The notes beneath the pieces are model-generated. The model was not told where the DNA came from and did no database searches. It worked only from the letters and a program-made list of their open reading frames with translations. Of a stretch of 64,000 bases of DNA, positions 45,568-52,855 are shown piece by piece. The position numbers and the translations under genes are program-made. The stretch is from Natronomicrosphaera sp040876735. GTDB taxonomy: Bacteria > Planctomycetota > Phycisphaerae > Phycisphaerales > Phycisphaeraceae. Position 1 is the stretch's first letter, and the number at the start of each line of letters is the position of its first letter. Location: contig JBBDPC010000137.1 in the NCBI GenBank assembly GCA_040876735.1, forward strand, positions 1 through 64,000, in the 5' to 3' direction.

Positions 45568-46473
45568 TTACCGTCGGCTGGCCATGGCCTGGGCGACCTG
45601 GTGGGCGCGTGGCATCGAGTCGCCGACGAGGTAGTAGACCAGCTCCTCGTGCTTCCAGATGAGCAGGGGCGGGCCGGTGTTGGCCGGGTCGGCCGTGGTG
45701 TAGAGCCGGTCGGGCTCGAGATCGAGCTGGCCGGTGTCGGGCGCGATCCAGAGACTGAGCGAGTCGCCGTCCTCGCCGGCCTGATCGGTGCGGTAGAGCA
45801 CGTGAACCGCCTGGCCACCGGGCAGCAGGCACTCGCCGGCCTGCCGATAGTCGAAGCCCAGCAGCGACAGGTCCAGCGGCGGACCGGTGAACTCCAACCC
45901 GAGGAACGCTTCGATCGCAGCCGGCAGGGCGGTGACTTCCGTGGGGAAACGCTCGGGGTTGAACAGTGGCGTCTGGTCGCGCGAGCAGCGGGAGTGGCGT
46001 CGGCCGAAGCGGTCGGCGGAGGCGAAGTCGATCGTGGCCGGCTCGTCCACACCGCCGTCGTCGTGGTACGCGACACCCTCAGGCCCGGACGGCGCGCCCG
46101 CTCCATCACGGCCGAACTGCACCGTCACCAGCGCCGCCAGCAGCAGCGCCGCCGCGAGCACCGTGGGAAACCACCGCCGGGCAAACGCCCACCGGCTCGC
46201 GGCTCGCAGATCCGCCACCTGATCCGGCGCGGCGGGCCGCTCGGCCATGCTCGCGATCTGTCGCCGCAGCGCCTCGGGCGTCTTGCTCTCGCCCCGGCTC
46301 ATCGTCTGGCTCACCCGCTGACGAAGCTGCTGCTGGTGCAGCACGCGCCGCGTGGTCTGCGGGTCCATCGCCATCCGCTCGAGCACCTGAAGGCTCTGCT
46401 CCACGTCCAACTCGCCGTCGGCGAAGGCCGAGAGGTAGCGGCGAATCTGTTTGTCATCCATGGGCTGTTTCAT
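45568..46473 (-). CDS. Anti-sigma factor-like membrane protein
   Basis: A 301-residue protein. The N-terminus DDKQIRRYLSAFADGELDVE fits anti-sigma domains (YLSAFADGEL is the usual start), but lacks a clear HxxxCxxC zinc site. One membrane helix (WFPTVLAAALLLAALVTVQF, about 110-130) precedes a C-terminal extracytoplasmic domain (LGLEFTGPPLDLSLLGFDYR, GEDGDSLSLWIAPD). It lies 55 bases downstream of the ECF sigma gene, the typical cognate pairing. Signal unknown. An ATG four codons in is an alternative start. Confidence 0.8.
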   Translation of the reverse strand: MKQPMDDKQIRRYLSAFADGELDVEQSLQVLERMAMDPQTTRRVLHQQQLRQRVSQTMSRGESKTPEALRRQIASMAERPAAPDQVADLRAASRWAFARRWFPTVLAAALLLAALVTVQFGRDGAGAPSGPEGVAYHDDGGVDEPATIDFASADRFGRRHSRCSRDQTPLFNPERFPTEVTALPAAIEAFLGLEFTGPPLDLSLLGFDYRQAGECLLPGGQAVHVLYRTDQAGEDGDSLSLWIAPDTGQLDLEPDRLYTTADPANTGPPLLIWKHEELVYYLVGDSMPRAHQVAQAMASRR

Positions 46474-46528
46474 CAGCGAACACTCACTGCCAACGCCGTA
46501 CGCCGATGGCGGGTCGCGCGGCGTTCAT

Positions 46529-47083
46529 TCATTCTTCCGTCCTCACTGCAATGCCCAACTCTCCGGCAAGGTCCGCCAGCTCCCGCGACAGGATCGCCCG
46601 CGCCCGGTACAGCCGGCTCATCACCGTGCCCAACGGCACGTCCAGCACGTCGGCGATCTCGCGATATTTGAGCCCCTCCACCGCCCACAGCAGCAGCACT
46701 TCCCGGTAATGCTCGGACAAGTCGGCGATCGCCTGCTTCAGCCGGTCGTCCACCTGCTCCCAGTCCAGGCTGTCCAGGTCCCACGCCGGGGCGGGGCTGT
46801 CCAGTTCGCTCGGGATTGTCGGGTGGGCAAGGTCGTCGGCGATCGTGGGCTCGCGCCGCTGCTTGCCCACGCGGGTGTAGAAGCTGTTGTGCAGAATCTT
46901 GAATAGCCACGGCCGAACGCCCTGCGCCCGCAACTCGAAGTTGGCCTCTGCCTTGAACGCCTTGAGATACGTCTCCTGCACCAGGTCTGTCGCTTCATCG
47001 GGGCGGCGCGCCAAGTGCATCGCCATGCGATACAGGGCGTCCATCTCCGCCAGGCATAGCTCTCGGAACGCTTGCCGTTCCAC
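46529..47083 (-). CDS. ECF-type RNA polymerase sigma factor
   Basis: A 184-residue protein from a GTG. Region 2: YRMAMHLARRPDEATDLVQETYLKAFK and GVRPWLFKILHNSFYTRVGKQRRE. Region 4: LSEHYREVLLLWAVEGLKYREIADVLDVPLGTVMSRLYRARAIL. This is the ECF layout without regions 1 and 3. Paired with the anti-sigma gene downstream. A family C palindrome lies upstream (47183-47286); I could not find a clear ECF promoter pair there. Confidence 0.92.
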   Translation of the reverse strand: MERQAFRELCLAEMDALYRMAMHLARRPDEATDLVQETYLKAFKAEANFELRAQGVRPWLFKILHNSFYTRVGKQRREPTIADDLAHPTIPSELDSPAPAWDLDSLDWEQVDDRLKQAIADLSEHYREVLLLWAVEGLKYREIADVLDVPLGTVMSRLYRARAILSRELADLAGELGIAVRTEE

Positions 47084-47182
47084 TGAAACCCTTTCTCAGG
47101 CCCGGCCCCTCGCCGGGCGGACGTCCGCGTGCCATGACCTAACCTCGCCACCAACCCCCTTATTCCCGGAACCACACAGTTT

Positions 47183-47286
47183 ACTGAGCCTTGAGCCGTC
47201 AGCTTTAAGCCTTCAGCCAGAATGTTCCCCTCCGTTCGGTCTGTCGCTGGCTTATGGTTTAAAGCTGACGGCTCAAGGCTCAATAG
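47183..47286. repeat. Palindromic repeat family C, copy 2
   Basis: TGAGCCTTGAGCCGTCAGCT pairs with AGCTGACGGCTCAAGGCTCA around a core CAGAATGTTCCCC to CTGTCGCTGG. The core is almost identical to that at 57391-57496 but in the opposite orientation relative to the arms. It lies in the ~310-base gap 47084-47394. The rest holds a short degenerate copy of one arm near 47367 and nothing else recognisable. Confidence 0.85.
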
Positions 47287-47394
47287 GACACCCCCTGCCA
47301 GCTTTGAGTCGGCAGGGTTCAGCCTGCAAAGAGGTGGGCCCGGCAACCTTGGGCACGTCGCGGAAAGCTGGCAGCTGAAGGCTCAACCGAGGCT

Positions 47395-48792
47395 TCAGGC
47401 GTCGCCCTGGCGCAGCGCGCCGGGGCCGAAGGTGATGGCGTTTTTGCCCTGGCGTTTGGACTGCATGGCCATTTCGTCGGCGCGTTCGAGCAGTTCCTGC
47501 GGCGTTCGGCCGTCCCACGGGAAGCTGGCGAGGCCGCCGGAGATGGTGAGCGTGCCGGGCGCTTCGTTGAGCAGCTTGGGGAAGCGGTGCTGTTGCACAG
47601 CCTGCTGGAAGCGCTTGGCGGCGGTGCGGACGGACTCGGGATGCTGGCTGTCGGCGCGGCGTTTTTCCTCGGCGTCCCAGAAGATGACGGCGAATTCGTC
47701 GCCGCCGATGCGGGCGACCACGTCATGCTCGCGGACGGAGCTTTGCATGAGGCGGGCGGTTTCGCGGAGGATTTCGTCGCCGGCGGCGTGGCCGTAGCGG
47801 TCGTTGTAGATTTTGAAGTCGTCGATGTCGAAGACCATCAGCGTGACCTGCGAGCGGTCGCGGACGGAGCGTTCGATGAGGTTCTTGAGGAAGCGGTTGA
47901 AGTAGCGGCGGTTCCAGATGCAGGTCAGCTCGTCCTTCATCGACAGCTCTTCGAGCTGGTGGATCTGCCGTTCGAGCGTGAGCCAGCGGGCGAGCCAGGC
48001 GGCCCAGGCGTCGAGGTGCTGTTGCTCGGCCAGGGCGGGGGCGTGGAGCGTGCCGAACAGATGCTGCCGGCAGGCGACGGTGGCGGTGATGCGGTGCGTG
48101 GGCACGTCGTCGTCGGGGCCGGCCCACTGGACGTCGTCGATGCCCGAGCGGGCGGTGAGCAGCCGCATCGCGGTGCGGCGAAGCAGGCCGCGGCCGTTGA
48201 GGATGGCCTCGACCAGATCGACGTCGCCGAGTTCGTGATCTTCACTCTGGCCGGGAATGGCGGCGGTAGCGCCGTTGCGGGCCGCGGGCATGGCAGGGCG
48301 GTCGGCAAGCGGGGTGGTGGCGTCGGTGTCGACCTGTGGCGGCGGCACGGGGCGACCATGCCAGGCGAGGTGGAGCGTGTCGAGATCGACCGGCTCGGGG
48401 ACCAGGGCGTCAAAGCCATGTTCCACGGCCCGCTGGGCTTCAGCAAGACTGGCGTCGTCGGCGACCACCAGCAGCCGCGACCCCGGCGCCATCCGCCGCA
48501 GCGTCTTGGCGCCCGCGGCGACCATGCCCGCCATGGCGGCGATGGGCACGACCACCGCCGCAGCCTCGTCGCGCCCCAGTTCACCCAGCGCGCTGAGAAA
48601 CGCCGGCACCGCCCGGACCTCCACCCCCGGCAGGCACTGCTCCGCCAGTCCGTCACGCAACTGCTCGGCCAGCGCGTCGCCGACCACCACCACCCGACGG
48701 GAGGCTTGCGGCGCCGGACCGTCATGCGTGACGCTTGGCGAGACATCCCGCGACGCGGCCCCGGCGAGGTTGTCCTGCCCTGCACTGCTCAT
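47395..48792 (-). CDS. Diguanylate cyclase with GGDEF domain
   Basis: A 465-residue protein. Residues ~1-150 look like a receiver-type alpha/beta region without clear phospho-acceptor motifs. A middle segment (AEQQHLDAWAAWLARWLTLERQ) leads to the GGDEF domain (~285-455): DELTCIWNRRYFNRFLK, FDIDDFKIYNDRYGHAAGDE, and RIGGDEFAV. An inhibitory I-site RxxD (REHD) sits five residues before GGDEF. It should make cyclic di-GMP with product inhibition. Its start overlaps the stop of the next upstream gene by 4 bases, so that small protein is probably a partner or regulator. Confidence 0.9.
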   Translation of the reverse strand: MSSAGQDNLAGAASRDVSPSVTHDGPAPQASRRVVVVGDALAEQLRDGLAEQCLPGVEVRAVPAFLSALGELGRDEAAAVVVPIAAMAGMVAAGAKTLRRMAPGSRLLVVADDASLAEAQRAVEHGFDALVPEPVDLDTLHLAWHGRPVPPPQVDTDATTPLADRPAMPAARNGATAAIPGQSEDHELGDVDLVEAILNGRGLLRRTAMRLLTARSGIDDVQWAGPDDDVPTHRITATVACRQHLFGTLHAPALAEQQHLDAWAAWLARWLTLERQIHQLEELSMKDELTCIWNRRYFNRFLKNLIERSVRDRSQVTLMVFDIDDFKIYNDRYGHAAGDEILRETARLMQSSVREHDVVARIGGDEFAVIFWDAEEKRRADSQHPESVRTAAKRFQQAVQQHRFPKLLNEAPGTLTISGGLASFPWDGRTPQELLERADEMAMQSKRQGKNAITFGPGALRQGDA

Positions 48793-49391
48793 GGACGTGG
48801 CGGCTCCGGCTCCAGGCTTTCAATCGGCCCCAGCAGCATGTCCAGTTCCTCGGGGGAGATCAACGGCGTGCGGTCCGCCTCGTTCAGCCGGCGGTGCGCG
48901 GGGCGGTCGTCGGCGTACACGCTCGTCGCCGCCGGGGAAGGGCTGTGCGGGCGCGAGCCGGTGCGCGGGCCGACATGGGCCAGGCTCTGTTCATCCACGG
49001 TATCGGCCGAATCGCCCGCTTGAATTGGCTCGGCTTCGGTTTCCGGCTCGAGCGACAGCCGCGTCAGCCCGCCGCCCTCCGCCCGGTACTGCCACATCGC
49101 CAGCCCCGGATGGTACGTTCGCACGGCGGCCAGCAGTTCGTGCAAGTGCGGCTGATCCTCCGGCTCCACCACGATCAACGCCACCACCGCCCCCGGCGAA
49201 TTCCCGGCCAGTTGCAGCATCACCGACGGCGCATCGAGCACCACCGCCGCCGGCACCTGCCGCAACGCCAGTCCCGCCAGCAGCCGCGTCGGCGCCGCAC
49301 CCTCCGGCGGCACCCAGACCACGCACCGACGCCCCTCGGCCGGGCCCGGCGACGCGGCCTGCGATCCCATGTCATCGCCTCCATCTGCCAT
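48789..49391 (-). CDS. Protein of unknown function, coupled to diguanylate cyclase
   Basis: A 200-residue protein, first gene of a two-gene unit. The N-terminal half is an alpha/beta fold (RRCVVWVPPEGAAPTRLLAGLAL, LIVVEPEDQPHLHELLAAVR), perhaps a degenerate receiver-like domain without a phospho-site. A Pro/Ser/Asp-rich linker follows. The C-terminus TPLISPEELDMLLGP resembles the EIDxLL motif at the FliM N-terminus that binds CheY. That likeness is by eye only. It could recruit a response regulator; no other motility gene is in the window. Confidence 0.55.
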   Translation of the reverse strand: MADGGDDMGSQAASPGPAEGRRCVVWVPPEGAAPTRLLAGLALRQVPAAVVLDAPSVMLQLAGNSPGAVVALIVVEPEDQPHLHELLAAVRTYHPGLAMWQYRAEGGGLTRLSLEPETEAEPIQAGDSADTVDEQSLAHVGPRTGSRPHSPSPAATSVYADDRPAHRRLNEADRTPLISPEELDMLLGPIESLEPEPPRP

Positions 49392-49423
49392 CGCCCCATT
49401 GTAACCACAACCGCACGCCGCTT

Positions 49424-49660
49424 GGGACGACGGGTGGCGGGTGGGGGAGCAGAAACCGGAAAAACATCCGCCCTGAGGAGCGCAGCGACGCAGAGCGGGA
49501 TCATGGGAATGTGTGATGTGTGATCGATGATGTCAGAAGCGGCGGCCGTTCCAGATCACAGATGGATCGATCAGACTCATCCCGCTCTTCGCTCGCGGAC
49601 TCGCTCAGAGGCGGACGTTACAAAATCTTTCCGATCCCCGAACCCCCTCCTTCCTTCCCC
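49424..49660. repeat. Heptamer inverted pair around family D units
   Basis: Left array 49424-49451: GGGACGA, CGGGTGG, CGGGTGG, GGGAGCA. Right array 49631-49651, as C-rich units: CCGATCC, CCGAACC, CCCTCCT. Family D units of opposite orientation lie between (GAGGAGCGCAGCGACG near 49476, and CTCGCGGACTCGCTCAGAGG near 49592). The gap 49392-49890 is ~500 bases; no gene is apparent in it. Confidence 0.75.
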
Positions 49661-49890
49661 GCTGCTGCCTTCCCGGGCGCTGGCGTTTTCCCCACCCGGA
49701 TGCATCTGTGGTTTCCACGCCGACGTATCTTCACCCGTTCAGGCTCGAGGTTTGGGGGCAAGGCGCGGCGAACTCGAAAAATCCGGCCTCGCCAGTGCTT
49801 ACAAGCAGGCTAAAATGATGAGAAAACCGCCGTCACCGGACAGCCGGGGGTTGCGTTCGGCCCGTTCCCGATGCATGCTGGGAGGTAGCC

Positions 49891-50403
49891 ATGACGGTAC
49901 ACCGCCCCGATCCTGAGACCGATCCGTTCCGCCCGCCCGCCATCCCGACGGAGGTCTTCTGTCTCCACTGCCAGCAGGAGTACGAAAGCTACCTGATGGA
50001 GTGGCGTGAAGAGATGGCCGAGGGCAAACGCCACGGCTTCTGGTGCTGCCCCACCCCCGGCTGCGATGGCCGAGGCTTCGGCTTCGACATCTTCCCCATC
50101 GACCCGGAATATCGCGACGAGAACGGCGAACCGCTTGGCCCGTTCGCCGACGACGAAGAGGCTGACGACGAAGATGCCGACGAGTGGATGCCCGTTCAGG
50201 ACGAGCTCGCCTGGCGTGACCCCATCGACACCGATGCGCTGCTGGAAGAAGAAGGTCTTGATGACGGCGCCGCACCACCCGACGCCCCCGGCGACGTCCC
50301 GCCGCCGATCCACCTCGACGACGAAGCCGACGCCCCGGCCGACGGGCACCGTCACCACGGCCGAGGCCGGTGGAGCGACGGCCACGACGACATCCCCTGG
50401 TGA
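49891..50403 (+). CDS. Acidic zinc-ribbon protein of unknown function
   Basis: A 170-residue protein; GGGAGGT lies just before the ATG. Four cysteines form a likely zinc site: FCLHCQQEY near residue 24-27 and WCCPTPGCDG near 52-58. The rest is strongly acidic (DDEEADDEDADEW) and ends in a His/Gly/Arg-rich tail (HRHHGRGRW). No family recognised. The ribbon suggests a nucleic-acid or protein-binding role. Confidence 0.6.
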   Translation: MTVHRPDPETDPFRPPAIPTEVFCLHCQQEYESYLMEWREEMAEGKRHGFWCCPTPGCDGRGFGFDIFPIDPEYRDENGEPLGPFADDEEADDEDADEWMPVQDELAWRDPIDTDALLEEEGLDDGAAPPDAPGDVPPPIHLDDEADAPADGHRHHGRGRWSDGHDDIPW

Positions 50404-50523
50404 CGCTGCTGGTACGGTAGTCAACGCCCCGCAGAACGCCGGGGCTCTAAACATGACAACGCGAGGCGTCCACCCCTTCATTCATTTAGCCGCGGGCCTT
50501 GGCCCGCGCTGCTCGGGGTGCGT

Positions 50524-52554
50524 TCAGATCTGACCCGGTCGGCGCTGCGGCTGGGCGGGGCCCTCGGCCGGGGGATCGTCGGAACCGCGATCGGCAGGTT
50601 CGAAGTTGACCCGGGCACGCACCGCCTCCATCGACAGCGACGCCATCGGATCGTCGTCGCCGCCCATCACCATCTGGCTTACCCACGACGTCACGCGCGA
50701 CGAGTTGACCATCTCCCGGTACTGATCCTCCGTCACCGGCTGGTATTCGTCCACCTGGAACAGCGCCAGCCCCAGTCGGCCATCCACCTCTACCACGCCG
50801 ATACGCTCGGAGGCCTCCGCATCCGTGACCGGTTGCTGACCGTTGTCGCTGACGTCCGCGGCAAGGTCGAAGATCGCCTCGATGAACGCTTCGCTCTGGC
50901 CGATCAGCGGCACGTCGGGCACGCCCAACTGCCCCCGCGCGTCCGGCTGACGCCGGGGCGTGGGCCGGAGCGTGTCGGCGATCAGGTCGGCCTCTGACAC
51001 CACCGCGTCGAACCCTTCCGACCGGGCTCGGGTGAGCCATTCGTCACGGCGCGGCAGCAGCGCTTCTTCGTACGCCTTGCGCAGATGCGCGTCACGCCGG
51101 ACCTGCTCCGCCACTTCGTCCAGCGTCTCCGGCGCGTGGGCCGGCTGCGCGTCGACGAGGCGGAACAGGTACCGCGAGCCGTCCGCCGCCTCCAACGGCT
51201 GGCTGGGCAGCATCGCCTGGAGCCCGAGGCTCACCAGCGGGTCGTTTGCGGCCGGCTCAAGCTCGTACGCGCTGCGGATGTACTGGCTGAAGCGAATGTC
51301 AGGCCGGCCCGACAGCGTCGCCCCACGCAGGCCCGGCAGCGACTCGAGATTCGCCACCGGCCACCAGTCGTCGCTGAAGTCGTCGTACCGCTCCACCCGC
51401 ACGCCGAACTGCTCTTCCAACTCGCTCGCCACCTCGCGCAGCGACGGCGGGCTGTAGTCCGCCGGCACGGCCCGGTAGCCGTCCGGCTGCTGCTCAAGCT
51501 GGCGGGCGTGCTGCACGAGCAGCCCCTGCCCGGCCCGGATGATGCGGTTGGCCAGCGTCTGGGCCTCCCGCTCGCGCAGCTCCTGCATCACCGCCCGTCG
51601 CTGCGACGCCGTCCAGACGCCGTTGGCATCTTCCTCATTCTCGCCGTCGTCCTCGCGGAAGCGGTCGCGGTTCTGCTCGAAGTAGGCCATCGCCTCCGCG
51701 TCGTCGATCTCCACCTGCGCTTCGACCCGGTCGATCGGCACGCCGAGGTATTCGATCTTCACCCGCGCCGGGATGCGATACCCGAAGCCGTACGGCTCAC
51801 CCTGGCCGGGCGCGACGTCCCGGTACTGCTCGAACAAAGCCTGCACTTCCGCCTCGTCGGGCGGTTCGACTTCGTCAAGGTAACGCTCGGCCTCGACCAG
51901 CGCGACCTGGCCGGAGACGGTGGTCTGAAGATCGCGGAGCATGTGCTGGATCAACGGCTCGCTGAGGCGCGGCTGGCCGAACGCTTCGTCGAGCATCTGG
52001 TAGCCCTGCATCATGAGTTGGAAGTCGCCGCTCTGCTGGGCCTGCATGACGTAGGCGATGGCCTGGAGGCGCTGAACCGGGTTGACGTGCGTTCGGCCGA
52101 GCACGACTTCGCGATACTGTTCGAGCATCAGCCAGTTGCGGACGGCCTGGTGGATGTACTCCGGCGGCACGCGCATGCCGGCCGAGAGTTGCCGCAGCCC
52201 TTCTTCATCGCGGCCGATCGTTTCGAGCACGTTCTGCACTTCGATGTTGCTGGCGCCGAGGCCCATGCGATGCGCGTCGTGCTTCATCAGCAGCCACTTG
52301 AGCGGGTCGCCTTCGGAGAGGTCCCGGCTGAGCATGCCCATGGCCGGGTGGATGCGATCGAGGGCTTCCAGTTCATTCGCCGCCGACTGCTGATCGGCCA
52401 CGGTCAGGCCCGTGCCGTCGACTTCGCCGATGGGCTGGTCCCCGGGGCCGCGCATGAAGATGTCCAGCGTCGGCTGGATGAGAAACGCGAGCATGAGGAA
52501 CGCCGCGCCGAAGGCGAGGATGAACTTGTTGTATTTCCGGAAAAACTTGAGCAC
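50524..52554 (-). CDS. SurA/PpiD-like periplasmic chaperone protein
   Basis: A 676-residue protein. One N-terminal membrane helix (FILAFGAAFLMLAFLIQPTLDIF) anchors it with the bulk in the periplasm, as in PpiD. The first soluble part is SurA_N-like (VDGTGLTVADQQSAANELEAL and following helices to ~190). A parvulin-like region may lie at ~375-540 (ARQLEQQPDGYRAVPADY, LFRLVDAQPAHAPETLDEV), but the active-site residues are not clear, so chaperone activity is more certain than isomerase activity. The C-terminus is disordered and Pro-rich. It lies 300 bases downstream of lptD on the same strand, a setting like surA-lptD in proteobacteria. Confidence 0.75.
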   Translation of the reverse strand: MLKFFRKYNKFILAFGAAFLMLAFLIQPTLDIFMRGPGDQPIGEVDGTGLTVADQQSAANELEALDRIHPAMGMLSRDLSEGDPLKWLLMKHDAHRMGLGASNIEVQNVLETIGRDEEGLRQLSAGMRVPPEYIHQAVRNWLMLEQYREVVLGRTHVNPVQRLQAIAYVMQAQQSGDFQLMMQGYQMLDEAFGQPRLSEPLIQHMLRDLQTTVSGQVALVEAERYLDEVEPPDEAEVQALFEQYRDVAPGQGEPYGFGYRIPARVKIEYLGVPIDRVEAQVEIDDAEAMAYFEQNRDRFREDDGENEEDANGVWTASQRRAVMQELREREAQTLANRIIRAGQGLLVQHARQLEQQPDGYRAVPADYSPPSLREVASELEEQFGVRVERYDDFSDDWWPVANLESLPGLRGATLSGRPDIRFSQYIRSAYELEPAANDPLVSLGLQAMLPSQPLEAADGSRYLFRLVDAQPAHAPETLDEVAEQVRRDAHLRKAYEEALLPRRDEWLTRARSEGFDAVVSEADLIADTLRPTPRRQPDARGQLGVPDVPLIGQSEAFIEAIFDLAADVSDNGQQPVTDAEASERIGVVEVDGRLGLALFQVDEYQPVTEDQYREMVNSSRVTSWVSQMVMGGDDDPMASLSMEAVRARVNFEPADRGSDDPPAEGPAQPQRRPGQI

Positions 52555-52625
52555 TGCGGATCTCCGTCAGGACGGTTGGGGCCGATGAAAGCGAGCCTTG
52601 AAGTATACCAGAGCGGGCCGTGGAA

Positions 52626-52855
52626 GGTTCGGGGCGGGGGTTGGGGGTTGGGGATCGGGAAGATTTTATAAGCCGAGGGCTGAGTCCGCGAAGCCCCGGA
52701 TCAGGGTGGCGAATTTCTGATTTTTGGTTGCTGACTGTTCAAATCAGAAATCATCAATCAGCAATTAGAAATCTCCCCCCCCTCATCCCGCCCTTGGCTC
52801 GCGGTTTCGCTCAGAGGCGGGCGTTTTTGCGAGTCCCCACTCCCGGTTCCCCTCT
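52626..52855. repeat. Heptamer inverted pair around family D and B units
   Basis: Left array 52626-52660: GGTTCGG, GGCGGGG, GTTGGGG, GTTGGGG, ATCGGGA. Right array 52835-52855: CCCCACT, CCCGGTT, CCCCTCT. In between are a family D unit (GCTGAGTCCGCGAAGCC), an AT-rich family B palindrome (52711-52773) and an inverted family D unit (CTCGCGGTTTCGCTCAGAGG). The array end contains bases of the lptD stop codon. It fills the ~300-base gap 52555-52853. Confidence 0.8.
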
